From positions 5,390,351 through 5,454,350 of the forward strand of contig NZ_AP019700.1 in NCBI RefSeq assembly GCF_006738645.1: 64,000 nucleotides of DNA. Direction: 5' to 3'. Position numbers and translations under genes: made by a program. Shown here piece by piece: positions 35,384-44,160 of the stretch. How positions within the stretch are numbered: position 1 is the stretch's first letter; each line of letters opens with the position of its first letter. The notes beneath the pieces were generated by a model. That model saw nothing but the letters and a program-made list of their open reading frames with translations. It did no database searches and was not told the origin of the DNA. Source of the DNA: Stella humosa (GTDB lineage: Bacteria; Pseudomonadota; Alphaproteobacteria; ATCC43930; Allostellaceae).

Positions 35384-36027
35384 GCGGGATCATCGGGCAC
35401 ATTGCCGCCACCCTGGTCACGGGTCTGGCGCGGGCCGTCACCGGCGTGCGCGGCGACTGGCGGGATGCGGCCGCCGATCCGGACGGGCCGCCGCGGATCT
35501 ATTTCGCCAACCATGCCAGCCATGGTGATTTCGTCCTGGTCTGGACCGTCCTGCCGCGGTCGCTGCGGCGGCGGACGCGGCCGGTGGCGGGCGCGGACTA
35601 CTGGAATGCCGGGCCGATCCGCCGCTTCTTCGGCCAGCGCGTATTCCAGGCGGTCCTGATCGACCGCCGGCCCGAGATGCGCTCGGGCGACCCGCTGGCC
35701 CCGCTGGCGGACGCCATCGGCCAGGGACAGTCGCTGATCCTCTTCCCCGAGGGCACGCGCAACCTGACCGAGGAACGGCTGCTGCCCTTCAAGAGCGGCC
35801 TCTACCATCTGGCGCGGATGCGGCCCGAGGCGCTGCCCGTGCCGGTCTGGATCGAGAACCTGAACCGGGTCATGCCCAAGGGGGAACTGGTGCCCGTCCC
35901 GCTGCTCTGCACCGTCACCTTCGGCGCGCCCTTGCCGGTGGCCGAGGGTGAGGACAAGAACGCCTACCTGGCCCGCGCTCGGGCCGCCATGCTGGCCCTG
36001 GCACCCGGCACGGAGGCCCAGTCGTGA
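35380..36027 (+). CDS. 1-acyl-glycerol-3-phosphate acyltransferase-like protein
   Basis: A 215-residue PlsC-superfamily acyltransferase. Motif I NHASHGDFVLVW (NHxxxxD type, about 44-55), the arginine-bearing DRRPEM segment and motif III LFPEGTRN (about 120-127) are visible. It has a short hydrophobic N-terminus and should act at the inner membrane, making phosphatidic acid or a related acyl lipid. It starts inside the stop of the phosphatidyltransferase gene (ATGA) and ends inside the start of the CdsA homologue (GTGA). In this operon it would supply the phosphatidate for the downstream cytidylyltransferase. Confidence 0.91.
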   Translation: MSGIIGHIAATLVTGLARAVTGVRGDWRDAAADPDGPPRIYFANHASHGDFVLVWTVLPRSLRRRTRPVAGADYWNAGPIRRFFGQRVFQAVLIDRRPEMRSGDPLAPLADAIGQGQSLILFPEGTRNLTEERLLPFKSGLYHLARMRPEALPVPVWIENLNRVMPKGELVPVPLLCTVTFGAPLPVAEGEDKNAYLARARAAMLALAPGTEAQS

Positions 36028-36959
36028 ACGCGGGCTCGGAGGCGCCGATCCTCTTCGCCGGCATCGCCGCCGTCCTGGTGGTGGCGACCCTGGCCGGCTG
36101 GCTGCTGCGCCGGCGCTTCGGCCGGACCGCCACGATCGAGAACCTGGAGGCGCGCGTGCGCGCCTGGTGGGTGATGGTGGGCCTGATCGCCGGCGCCTTC
36201 GTGCTGGGCCATGTGGGCGTGATCGTCCTGTTCGCGCTGGCCTCGTTCGCGGCATTGCGCGAGTTCGTCACCCTGACGCCGACCCGGCGCGGCGACCATT
36301 GGGCACTGGCGGTCGCCTTCTTCCTGGTGCTGCCGCTGCAATACTGGCTGGTCGGGATCGAGTGGTACGGGCTCTATGCCATCTTCATTCCGGTCTACGT
36401 CTTCCTGCTGCTGCCGATCGTGGCCGCGCTCCGCGGCGACACCACCCGCTTCATGGCGCGGGTGGCCGAGCTGCAATGGGGCCTGATGATCTGCGTCTTC
36501 TGCGTCTCGCACGTGCCGGCCCTGCTGACGCTGCCGATCCCGGGCTTCGAGGGCCGCCACCTGCTGCTGGTCGCCTTCCTGGTCCTGGTCGTCCAGGCGA
36601 GCGACGTGCTGCAATATGTCTGGGGCAAGCTGCTGGGCCGCCGCAAGATCGCCCCCGCCCTCTCGCCGTCCAAGACGGTGGAGGGCTTCGTGGGCGGCAT
36701 CGCCAGCGCTACGGCACTCGGTGCCGCGATGTGGTGGATCACGCCCTTCGCGCCCTGGCAGGCGGCCCTGATGGCGCTGGTGGTGACGCTGATGGGCTTC
36801 TTCGGCGGCCTGGTGATGTCGGCCATCAAGCGCGACCGCGGCGTGAAGGACTGGGGCCGCATGATCGAGGGCCATGGCGGCATGCTCGACCGCCTGGATT
36901 CGGTGATCTTCGCCGCCCCCGTCTTCTTCCATCTCACCCGCTACTGGTGGACGGTGTAG
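36024..36959 (+). CDS. Phosphatidate cytidylyltransferase family protein (CdsA-like)
   Basis: A 311-residue polytopic membrane protein with about eight helices. The C-terminal CDS signature is clear: SPSKTVEGFVGG, then SAIKRDRGVKDWGRMIEGHG and GGMLDRLDSVIFAAP. It would make CDP-diacylglycerol from CTP and phosphatidate. Start GTG 36024 overlaps the acyltransferase stop. Because it is locked in an operon with a CDP-alcohol phosphatidyltransferase and an acyltransferase, it is more likely a YnbB-like second CdsA than the housekeeping enzyme, which is usually next to uppS and dxr. It converges on ubiD with a nine-base gap. Confidence 0.9.
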   Translation: MNAGSEAPILFAGIAAVLVVATLAGWLLRRRFGRTATIENLEARVRAWWVMVGLIAGAFVLGHVGVIVLFALASFAALREFVTLTPTRRGDHWALAVAFFLVLPLQYWLVGIEWYGLYAIFIPVYVFLLLPIVAALRGDTTRFMARVAELQWGLMICVFCVSHVPALLTLPIPGFEGRHLLLVAFLVLVVQASDVLQYVWGKLLGRRKIAPALSPSKTVEGFVGGIASATALGAAMWWITPFAPWQAALMALVVTLMGFFGGLVMSAIKRDRGVKDWGRMIEGHGGMLDRLDSVIFAAPVFFHLTRYWWTV

Positions 36960-36968
36960 GCGAGGCTG

Positions 36969-38462
36969 CTATTTCCAGATGGGCTTGCCGCTCCCGGGCA
37001 GGCCGTACTGGGCCCATTTGCGGGTGACGGTCTCGATGACGTCGCGGTCCATGGCGATCTGCCGGCCCCATTCGCGATGGGTCTCCGGCGGCCATTTGTT
37101 GGTGGCATCCAGGCCGATCTTCGACCCCAGCCCGCTTTCCGGCGAGGCGAAGTCGAGATAGTCGATCGGCGTGCGCTCGACCAGCGTGATGTCGCGGGCC
37201 GGGTCCATGCGGGTCGACATCGCCCACATCACCTCCTTCCAGTCGCGCGCATCGATGTCGTCGTCCACGACGATCACCCACTTCGTGTACATGAATTGCC
37301 GCAGGAACGACCACACGCCCATCATCACGCGCTTGGCATGGCCCGGGTAGGCCTTGCGCATGGACACGACGGCGATGCGGTAGGAACAGCCCTCGGGCGG
37401 CAGCCAGAAATCGACGATCTCCGGGAACTGCTGGCGCAGCAGGGGGATGAACACCTCGTTCAGCGCCTGGCCCAGCACAGACGGCTCGTCCGGCGGGCGG
37501 CCGGTGAAGGTCGACAGGTAGATCGGGTCGCGGCGCATGGTGATGGCCGAGACGGTGAAGACCGGGAACGGCTCGACCGAATTGTAGTAGCCGGTGTGGT
37601 CGCCATACGGCCCCTCGTCGCCATACTCCTCCAGCGAGACATGGCCCTCGAGCACGATCTCGGCCTCGGCCGGGACCTTGAGCGGCACGGTGCGGCAGTC
37701 GACCAGATCGACCTTGCGGCCGCGCAGCAAGCCCGCGAACTGGTATTCCGACAGCGTGTCCGGCACCGGGGTGACGGCCGCCAGGATGGTGCCGGGGTCG
37801 GCGCCGATGACGACGGCCGCCGGCAGCGGGTCGCGCTTCTTGCTCCCCCAGCGGGCATGATGCTGGGCGCCGCCGCGATGGCGCAGCCAGCGCATCAGGG
37901 TGGTGTTCCGGCCCGTCACCTGCATGCGATAGATGCCGAGGTTGAAGCCGTCCTCGCGCGCCTGCGAGGGCCCGCGGGTGACGACCAGCGGCCAGGTGAT
38001 CAGCGGCGCCGGCTCCCCCGGCCAGCAGGTCTGCACCGGCAGCAGGCCGAGGTCGATGTCCTCGCCCGTCAGCACCACCTCCTGGCAGGGCGCGCGCGAG
38101 ACGGTGCGCGGCTTCATCGCCATCACCGTCTTCACCAGCGGCAGCATCTCCAGCGCGTCGCGCCAGCCGCCCGGCGGCTCCGGCTGCTTCAGGAAGGCCA
38201 GGGTCTCGCCCACCTGGCGCAACTGGTCGGGCGTGCGGTCCATGCCCCAGGCGACGCGCTCCACCGTGCCGAACAGGTTCACCAGGACGGGCATGGAATG
38301 GCCGATCACGTTCTCGAACAGCACCGCCGGCCCGCCCTCGGCCAGGAGGCGGGTCTGGATCTCGGTCATCTCCAGCACCGGCGACACCGGCGCCGATACG
38401 CGCACCAGCCGGCCCTCCCGTTCGAGCCGGGAGATGAAGTCGCGCAGCGAGGCATAGGGCAT
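36969..38462 (-). CDS. ubiD: UbiD family decarboxylase
   Basis: UbiD decarboxylates 3-polyprenyl-4-hydroxybenzoate in ubiquinone synthesis, using prenylated FMN made by UbiX. The 497-residue protein has typical blocks: [62 protein letters not shown] with the catalytic region Glu residues, and [18 protein letters not shown]. The C-terminal [20 protein letters not shown] matches UbiD of the ubiquinone pathway. ubiX is not in this window, but ubiA is (62.9 kb). Start ATG 38462. It is monocistronic and converges on the lipid operon. Confidence 0.94.
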   Translation of the reverse strand: MPYASLRDFISRLEREGRLVRVSAPVSPVLEMTEIQTRLLAEGGPAVLFENVIGHSMPVLVNLFGTVERVAWGMDRTPDQLRQVGETLAFLKQPEPPGGWRDALEMLPLVKTVMAMKPRTVSRAPCQEVVLTGEDIDLGLLPVQTCWPGEPAPLITWPLVVTRGPSQAREDGFNLGIYRMQVTGRNTTLMRWLRHRGGAQHHARWGSKKRDPLPAAVVIGADPGTILAAVTPVPDTLSEYQFAGLLRGRKVDLVDCRTVPLKVPAEAEIVLEGHVSLEEYGDEGPYGDHTGYYNSVEPFPVFTVSAITMRRDPIYLSTFTGRPPDEPSVLGQALNEVFIPLLRQQFPEIVDFWLPPEGCSYRIAVVSMRKAYPGHAKRVMMGVWSFLRQFMYTKWVIVVDDDIDARDWKEVMWAMSTRMDPARDITLVERTPIDYLDFASPESGLGSKIGLDATNKWPPETHREWGRQIAMDRDVIETVTRKWAQYGLPGSGKPIWK

Positions 38463-38603
38463 GGGCGGTCCGTCCGACGGGCAGTGATGGCCACAACTTA
38501 GGCCGGGCCGCCGCCGCCGTCACGACGCGAGCGGCGGCAGGTCGCATTGACTTCGCCCCGCGAATTCCGACATCCAGGGCTGCACCATCGAGGAGTGAAT
38601 GGG

Positions 38604-38807
38604 ATGGCATTCTGGGTCATCGGCGGGGAATACGCGGACACCGAGTTCCAGACCCTGGCCAAGGGCCGGGCGGAAGAGCGGCTGGGGCCGTTCCCCACCT
38701 GGGAGGCCGCCCGCAACGCCTGGTCGACGCGCGCGTTCGCGACCGTGGACGATTGCCACAGCCGCTTCCGCATCGTCGAGGAAGCGGACGAGCCCGCCCG
38801 GGGCTAG
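38604..38807 (+). CDS. DUF4170 domain-containing protein
   Basis: A 67-residue protein starting MAFWVIGGEYADTEF, with an AGGAG site eight bases upstream. The VIGGEY-x-TEF opening, a central FPTWEAARNAWSTRAF and the closing TVDDCHSRFRIVE match DUF4170, a small alphaproteobacterial family of unknown function often found in the inositol-phosphatase / acyltransferase / waaA neighbourhood. Here it is detached from that cluster. No signal peptide. Its stop codon and that of the convergent methyltransferase gene are both read from one CTAG at 38804-38807. Confidence 0.85.
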   Translation: MAFWVIGGEYADTEFQTLAKGRAEERLGPFPTWEAARNAWSTRAFATVDDCHSRFRIVEEADEPARG

Positions 38808-39460
38808 CCCACGACCCCGAGGCGGAACACCGCCGTGTCGCGCAGCAGCCGGTCCTCCAGCTCCAGGTCGACCGGCACGGCATAGCGGGCCAGTTCGACC
38901 ATGCCCTCGGTCGGCAGGTAGGCGCGCCCGGGGTCGGACAGCAGCACGTCGGCACCGCGCGCGGCCAGGCCGCGCAGCCACGGCACCAGCCGCTCGGCCA
39001 GCGACCGCTCGTAGCACAGATCGCCGACCAGGACCGTCGCCCAGCCTTCGTCCCGGCCGATCAGGTCGTCGCTTCGCGCCGCCACCGACAGGCCGTTGAG
39101 AGTGGCGTTCAGCGCGATTGCCGCCACCGCGAAGGGGTCGATGTCAGCCGCCTCGACCCGGGCGGCGCCCGACCGGGCCGCTGCCAGCGCGACCAGCCCC
39201 GAGCCCGACCCCACATCCACGACCGACCGGCCGGCGACCAGGTTCGGCTGGTCGATGATCAGGCGCGCCAGGGCCTGGCCACCCGCCCAGGCGAAGGCCC
39301 AGTAGGGTGGCGGGGTGCCGGTCGCGGCCAGCGATTCCTCCGTGGCTTCCCACAGCGGGGTGACGGCGGTGGCCAGGTGCAGGCGAAGCTCGGGCACGAG
39401 CGGCGGGCAGCCCGGCCTGGTCTGGTGGCGAACGAAAGTGGCGGTATCCATGGGGGCCAT
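38804..39460 (-). CDS. ETF-beta lysine methyltransferase-like protein
   Basis: A 218-residue class I SAM methyltransferase of the METTL20/ETFB-KMT type. The SAM motif is VVDVGSGSGLVALAAARSGA with the acidic post-motif AADIDPFAV; upstream is the family block PPYWAFAWAGGQALAR, and DPGRAYLPT is the post-catalytic mark of these protein lysine methyltransferases. Family members trimethylate lysines of the electron-transfer flavoprotein beta subunit and alter its partner recognition. The start may be ATG 39460 or 39451; neither has a clear ribosome site. It converges on the DUF4170 gene with a four-base overlap. Confidence 0.85.
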   Translation of the reverse strand: MAPMDTATFVRHQTRPGCPPLVPELRLHLATAVTPLWEATEESLAATGTPPPYWAFAWAGGQALARLIIDQPNLVAGRSVVDVGSGSGLVALAAARSGAARVEAADIDPFAVAAIALNATLNGLSVAARSDDLIGRDEGWATVLVGDLCYERSLAERLVPWLRGLAARGADVLLSDPGRAYLPTEGMVELARYAVPVDLELEDRLLRDTAVFRLGVVG

Positions 39461-39807
39461 GGTGCGGTGCGGGGAAGAAAGGCGCCAGCCCGGCGGTTGG
39501 GCCGCAGCATCTGGATGAAAATCCGGTGACAACCCCAAGATCGCGTGGCCGAATCGGCCGGGCCAGCGTTATCGTTGCAGTGCGAAATGGAGATCCGTCC
39601 CACAAGGACCATCCCGGTTCGCCGCCGATCCCCCCGGCGGCCACCCCTGGAATTGCCCAGAGCCTGGGCGTCCGGCGGCGCCGCAATCGGCAGCCAGCCC
39701 CCCGCGACGGCCTTGCACGCCGCCCCTTCGCCCAAACGGCGATCGGGCGGCGTGCCGCGTTTCGGGGCATGCCCCAAGTCTTCCCATCCGACCGAGAGGA
39801 GCCAGGA
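39461..39807. other. Intergenic region between the methyltransferase and phoH
   Basis: About 350 bases between divergent genes. Short open frames cross it, but they lack ribosome sites and family features, so I call no gene. The region has the usual high GC except for small AT-richer patches near 39525-39600 (GTTATCGTTGCAG), where promoters could lie. A GAGAGGA ribosome site for phoH is at 39793-39799. Confidence 0.5.
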
Positions 39808-40575
39808 ATGGCCAAGCGCGCGCGTGGAGATGGCGTCGTGAAGACAATCGATCCGAAGGTCCGCGGCCTGTTCGGGGAGCTGGTCGCGCGCTGGGACCCG
39901 CTGGGGGAACAGGCTGCCGCCGACGAGGCAGCCGACGACCGGCGGGACCAGAGCTACATCCGCAAGGTGCGCCCCCAGGGGCCGGGCCAGCGCCGCCTGA
40001 CCGATGCGATGGCGGCCCACAGCCTGACGATGGCGCTGGGCCCGGCCGGCACGGGCAAGACCTACCTGGCGGTGGCGGCCGCCGTCGAGGCGCTCGACGA
40101 GGGCAGCGTCGGGCGCATCGTGCTGTCGCGGCCGGCGGTCGAGGCGGGCGAGAACCTGGGCTACCTGCCGGGCGACATGCACGAGAAGCTGGCGCCCTAC
40201 CTGCGGCCGCTCTACGACGCGCTGAACGACCGGATGGGCGCCAAGCGCGTGCGCCAGCTGGTGGCGGACGGGACCATCGAGATCGCGCCCATCGCCTACA
40301 TGCGCGGGCGCACGCTCAACAACTGCTTCGTCGTCATCGACGAGGCGCAGAACTGCACCTATGGCCAGATCAAGATGCTGCTGACGCGCCTGGGCTGGCA
40401 CTCGACCATGGTGCTGACCGGCGACCCCGACCAGAGCGACCTGCTGGAGGGAATCTCCGGCCTGGCCGAGGTCGCGCGCCGGCTCCAGGCGGTGCCGGGG
40501 ATCGCCGTGGTGCGGCTAGACGAGCACGACATCGTCCGCCACCCGCTGGTGGCCGAGATGCTGACGGTACTGTAG
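39808..40575 (+). CDS. PhoH family protein (short form)
   Basis: A 255-residue P-loop ATPase of the PhoH family. Walker A GPAGTGKTYLAVAAAV (about 79-94), VLSRPAVEAGENLGYLPGD, and Walker B FVVIDEAQNCTYGQIKM (about 174-190), with TGDPDQSD. It lacks the extra KH or PIN domains of other PhoH proteins. PhoH-like ATPases are linked to RNA metabolism and ribosome maturation; the YbeZ/PhoH1 form is usually beside ybeY, which is absent here, so this is a separate paralogue. ATG 39808 has a GAGAGGA site. A 14-bp hairpin follows. Confidence 0.92.
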   Translation: MAKRARGDGVVKTIDPKVRGLFGELVARWDPLGEQAAADEAADDRRDQSYIRKVRPQGPGQRRLTDAMAAHSLTMALGPAGTGKTYLAVAAAVEALDEGSVGRIVLSRPAVEAGENLGYLPGDMHEKLAPYLRPLYDALNDRMGAKRVRQLVADGTIEIAPIAYMRGRTLNNCFVVIDEAQNCTYGQIKMLLTRLGWHSTMVLTGDPDQSDLLEGISGLAEVARRLQAVPGIAVVRLDEHDIVRHPLVAEMLTVL

Positions 40576-40588
40576 CCCGGAACGCGAA

Positions 40589-40619
40589 GCGGCCGCCCGG
40601 GGAAGCCCCGGGCGGCCGC
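40589..40619. terminator. Bidirectional hairpin between phoH-like gene and peroxiredoxin gene
   Basis: A perfect 14-bp stem, GCGGCCGCCCGGGG (40589-40602) and CCCCGGGCGGCCGC (40606-40619), with a three-base loop, lies between convergent genes. No U-run is present on either side. Confidence 0.75.
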
Positions 40620-40641
40620 GACGATCGACGGGATCGGTCGA

Positions 40642-41124
40642 CTAGAGCAGCTTGGTGATCGCCTCGGCGCTCGACACCTCGAACTTGCCCGGCTCCTCGA
40701 CGTTGAGGGCGGTCACGGTGCCGTTGTCGACGATCATGGCATAGCGCTTGGAGCGCTTGCCCATGCCGTTCGGCGTCAGGTCGAGGGTGAGGCCCAGCGA
40801 TTCGGTGAAGGCGCCGCTGCCATCGGCCAGCATCAGCACCTTGTCGCCGACGGCCTGGTCCTTGCCCCAGGCGCCCATGACGAAAGCGTCGTTGACCGAC
40901 AGGCAGGCGATGGTGTCGACGCCCTTGCCCTTGAGCGCACCCGAATGCTGGACGAAACCGGGCAGGTGCTTGGCCGAGCAGGTCGGCGTGAAGGCGCCGG
41001 GAAGCGCGAAGACGACGACCTTCTTGCCGTCGAACAGCTCTTCGGTGGTGATGTCCTTCGGGCCCTCGGCGGTCATGGTCTTCAGCTTGCCAGAGGGGAT
41101 CTTCTGGCCGACGGCGATGGTCAT
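40642..41124 (-). CDS. Peroxiredoxin (Prx5 / AhpC-TSA type)
   Basis: A 160-residue Prx5-type peroxiredoxin that reduces hydrogen and organic peroxides. The peroxidatic cysteine is Cys49 in PGAFTPTCSAKHLPGF, and WGKDQAVGDKVLMLADG follows the family pattern. A second cysteine, Cys74 in IACLSVNDAFV, is buried in related enzymes and not usually resolving. AGGAGG stands in good position before ATG 41124. It would take electrons from glutaredoxin or thioredoxin. Gene is monocistronic, with a strong hairpin downstream; the DsbD-like gene on the same strand ends 98 bases after... upstream of it, and co-regulation is possible. Confidence 0.93.
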   Translation of the reverse strand: MTIAVGQKIPSGKLKTMTAEGPKDITTEELFDGKKVVVFALPGAFTPTCSAKHLPGFVQHSGALKGKGVDTIACLSVNDAFVMGAWGKDQAVGDKVLMLADGSGAFTESLGLTLDLTPNGMGKRSKRYAMIVDNGTVTALNVEEPGKFEVSSAEAITKLL

Positions 41125-41221
41125 GGCGGTGCCTCCTGCAGGGTCTCGACAAATATGCTGGAATGCCGACGGCAGGAACCGCCGCGGCGCCCGCCTCAAA
41201 TAAGGCTTGTGCCGGCCGCTG

Positions 41222-43372
41222 TCATCCCCCGTTGCCGACGGCAGCGGCGCGCGCCGGCCCGCCCCCGCCCACGCGGGCGAATGCGGCCATCACAGCCCCC
41301 TCGGTGAGCAGTTCCGGCAGGGCGACGCCTTGGGGCGCGCCCGGGCCGTAGACGATGTTGAAGGGAATGCCGTAGCGGCCATGGTCGGCCAGGAAACGGG
41401 CGATCTCCGGGTCGGGCCGGGTCCAGTCGGCGCGCATCGCCACCAGGTCGGGCCGCGCCAGCCGCAGGGCGACCTCGCCGCGCGCCATCACCAGCTTCTT
41501 GTTCACCTGGCAGGTGATGCACCAGTCGGCGGTCACGTCGACGAAGACGGTACGGCCGTCGGCCACCAGGGCGGAGATCCGGCCGCGGTCGAAGGGCTGC
41601 CACTGCGCGCCGGCCTCGATCGCCGCCGGCGCCGGGGGTGGGGCCGTCAGGCGCGGCACGACGGCCACCGCGAACAGGACCACGGTGGCGGCGGCGACGC
41701 TGGTGCGCCAGGCGACCGGCAGCCGGGCAAGCGGCCCGATCAGCAGGACACCCAGCGCCAGCACGATTGCCAGGACGACCGCCGCGCCGATGCCCTGCTG
41801 GGCCGCCAGGACGCTCAGCAGCCAGGCGCAGGTCGCGACCATGGCGACCGCCAGGATGCGGCGCACCTTGACCATCCACAGGCCGGGCCGGGGCAGGCGG
41901 GCGGCAATGCCGGGCACAGCCGCCACCGCCAGGTAAGGCAACGCCAGCCCGAGGCCGAGGGCGGTGAAGATGGCAAAGATCTCGACCGGGCCGCGGGCCA
42001 GGGCGAAGCCGATGGCGGTGCCGAGGAAGGGCGCCGAGCAGGGCGTGGCCAGCACCGCCGCCAGCGCGCCCGTCAGAAAATGGCCAAGCGGGCCGCGGTG
42101 CGGTGCATTGGCGGCCGACTGGGCCAGGCCCGGCAGCGGTATCTCGAACCAGCCCCACAGGTTGGCGGCGAACAGCGCCAGGACGGCCGCCATGGCCACC
42201 AGGAACCACGGCTCCTGGAACTGGATGCCCCAGCCGACGGCCAGGCCGGCGGTCTTCAAGGCCACGGCCCCCGCGGCCAGCAGCAGGAACGAGAAGAGGA
42301 TGCCGGCCGAGGCGGCAACGAAACCCCAGCGCACCTCCGCCCGCTCGCGCCCGCCGGCCTCCACCACGCCCAGCAGCTTCAGCGACAGGACCGGCAGCAC
42401 GCAGGGCATCAGGTTCAGGATCAGGCCGCCCAGCAGCGCCGTTGCCAACATCGACAGCCAGACGGCCGCCGGCACCGGCGGCAGGCCCGATCCCGCGACC
42501 GACGCGACGCCCACGCGACGCTGGGCCTCGACCGCGCGGTCGCCATCGACCAGGGTCAGGGTGACGTCGCTGTCGGCAAGCCGGGCCATCGTCGCCGGAT
42601 CGCCCGAAATCGGGACCTCAAGCCGCGCCCCGCCCGGCACCGCCGTCACCCGCGGTGCGCCAAAATCGACGGGAATGGCGGATTCGACGAAGAGATCCGG
42701 CTTGGCGAGCGGCTGGTCGGTGCGGACGGCCGCGACCAGGACCCGCTGGTCGCCGGCACCGGCCAGGCCGACCGCGTCGATCGCAAGGCCGTCGGCAACG
42801 CCGTCGTCCGGCACCCGCGCGATGAAATCCGCCAGCAGCCCCGCTTCGGCCGATGGGCTGGCCGTGCCGGCCGGCAGGTCGAGCTGGAGCGTCGCCTGAT
42901 AGGGAATGCAGATCTCGCGGCAGGTCAGGTAGTCGACGGCCGCCTTGACGCGAAGCGGATCGCCCGGCCGTTCCAGGGCGAGCTGGATCGGAAAGACCAC
43001 CTCGTCGGAATAGCCGAAGCTCTCGATCCCCAGGACCTCGAACCGCTTGGGGGCGGGCCAAGCGAGGCGGGCCTCGCCGGCATTGTCCGATCCCTGCCAC
43101 TCGATGCTGGGTGGCAGGCCGCCCGAGCCGGGGGAGCGCCAGTAGACCTTCCAGCCCGGCTGCATGCGGAAATGCAGGCCAAGCCCCACCGACTGGCTGT
43201 CGCCAACCGCGGCCACGGCCGAGACGAGGCGGACGGCGGTCTGCTCGGTACGCTGCCAGGGCGAGGCCGTTTCGGCCCGCGCGCCATCGGGCACCAGCAA
43301 GGTCAGGGCTGCAATGGCCACCAACAGGGTGGCGGTCGCGCCCGCGACGGCTTTCGCGATCAGGCTCCGCAT
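41222..43372 (-). CDS. DsbD/ScsB-type thiol:disulfide interchange protein
   Basis: A 716-residue transmembrane reductant carrier. Signal peptide (about 1-33), then a periplasmic immunoglobulin-like domain with the CREIC pair near residue 150, a central eight-helix domain with the cysteines in LMPCVLPVLSLK and LATPCSAPFLGT, and a C-terminal thioredoxin domain with CITC near residue 624. It passes electrons from cytoplasmic thioredoxin to periplasmic proteins. The large N-domain and the TPCSAPF motif look like ScsB more than classical DsbD. Cytochrome c maturation and peroxide reduction in the periplasm are likely customers. No ScsC/ScsD genes are adjacent. Confidence 0.92.
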   Translation of the reverse strand: MRSLIAKAVAGATATLLVAIAALTLLVPDGARAETASPWQRTEQTAVRLVSAVAAVGDSQSVGLGLHFRMQPGWKVYWRSPGSGGLPPSIEWQGSDNAGEARLAWPAPKRFEVLGIESFGYSDEVVFPIQLALERPGDPLRVKAAVDYLTCREICIPYQATLQLDLPAGTASPSAEAGLLADFIARVPDDGVADGLAIDAVGLAGAGDQRVLVAAVRTDQPLAKPDLFVESAIPVDFGAPRVTAVPGGARLEVPISGDPATMARLADSDVTLTLVDGDRAVEAQRRVGVASVAGSGLPPVPAAVWLSMLATALLGGLILNLMPCVLPVLSLKLLGVVEAGGRERAEVRWGFVAASAGILFSFLLLAAGAVALKTAGLAVGWGIQFQEPWFLVAMAAVLALFAANLWGWFEIPLPGLAQSAANAPHRGPLGHFLTGALAAVLATPCSAPFLGTAIGFALARGPVEIFAIFTALGLGLALPYLAVAAVPGIAARLPRPGLWMVKVRRILAVAMVATCAWLLSVLAAQQGIGAAVVLAIVLALGVLLIGPLARLPVAWRTSVAAATVVLFAVAVVPRLTAPPPAPAAIEAGAQWQPFDRGRISALVADGRTVFVDVTADWCITCQVNKKLVMARGEVALRLARPDLVAMRADWTRPDPEIARFLADHGRYGIPFNIVYGPGAPQGVALPELLTEGAVMAAFARVGGGGPARAAAVGNGG

Positions 43373-43527
43373 TGTGCATCAATATGGGCCAGCGGCTGGC
43401 ACGGGGGAGTCACAAAGACGTGGGCCAGGCCATCCGGTGGTGCGGCACGGCGGCGCATCCGGCACCAGCGACCGCCTTGCTCGTTGTCTGCAAGGCGCCA
43501 TATCAGTGATGCCGTACCCTGGCTGCG

Positions 43528-44136
43528 ATGTTGGATCCGATCATGACCGAGAAAGACCCTGGGACCGAGAAAGACCCCGCGACGGGCTACATGACCGGCC
43601 GGCTGCTGGTGGCGATGCCGACGATTGGCGACCCGCGCTTCGAGAAGTCGGTCATCTACATGTGCGCCCACAGCGAGGAGGGGGCGATGGGCCTCGTCGT
43701 CAACAAGCTGCTGGGGTCTCTGACCGTGTCGGAGCTGATGGACCAGCTCTCGCTGCAGGGATCAGCCGCGACCGCACGCATGCCCGTGCATTTCGGCGGG
43801 CCGGTCGAAACCGGACGCGGCTTCGTGCTGCATACGCTGGACCACACCTATGACGGCTCGCTGCAGATAGACGAGCGCGTGGCCCTGACCGCCACGCTGG
43901 ATGTGCTGAAGGCGATCGCGGCTGGGGACGGCCCCCGCCACGCGCTGATGGCGCTGGGCTATGCCGGCTGGGGACCGGGCCAGCTCGACGAGGAGATCCA
44001 GGCCAATGGCTGGCTCGAGGTGCCGCCGGACGACGAGTTGGTGTTCGGCACCGCGCTCGACGCCATGTGGGACCGGGCGCTGGCGCGGCTGGGGGTCGAC
44101 CTGTCGATGCTGTCGACCGAGGCCGGGCACGCCTGA
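43528..44136 (+). CDS. YqgE/AlgH family protein
   Basis: A 202-residue protein of the UPF0301 (YqgE/AlgH) family. Conserved blocks: GRLLVAMPTIGDPRFEKSVIY, EGAMGLVVNKLL, HFGGPVETGRGFVLHT, and GYAGWGPGQLDEEIQANGW. No signal or membrane helix; it is a cytoplasmic protein of unclear role, named AlgH after alginate control in Pseudomonas. Two starts are possible, ATG 43528 and ATG 43543. The N-terminus contains an in-frame duplication (TEKDPG then TEKDPA), not part of the family core. It diverges from the DsbD-like gene across 155 bases. Confidence 0.92.
   Translation: MLDPIMTEKDPGTEKDPATGYMTGRLLVAMPTIGDPRFEKSVIYMCAHSEEGAMGLVVNKLLGSLTVSELMDQLSLQGSAATARMPVHFGGPVETGRGFVLHTLDHTYDGSLQIDERVALTATLDVLKAIAAGDGPRHALMALGYAGWGPGQLDEEIQANGWLEVPPDDELVFGTALDAMWDRALARLGVDLSMLSTEAGHA
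43545..43577 (+). repeat. In-frame 18-bp tandem duplication in yqgE
   Basis: GACCGAGAAAGACCC occurs at 43545-43559 and 43563-43577, period 18, giving two TEKDP copies in the nonconserved N-terminus. It probably arose by slippage. Confidence 0.85.
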
Positions 44137-44160
44137 AGGCCGGTTGCTGCCAGGACGCCG

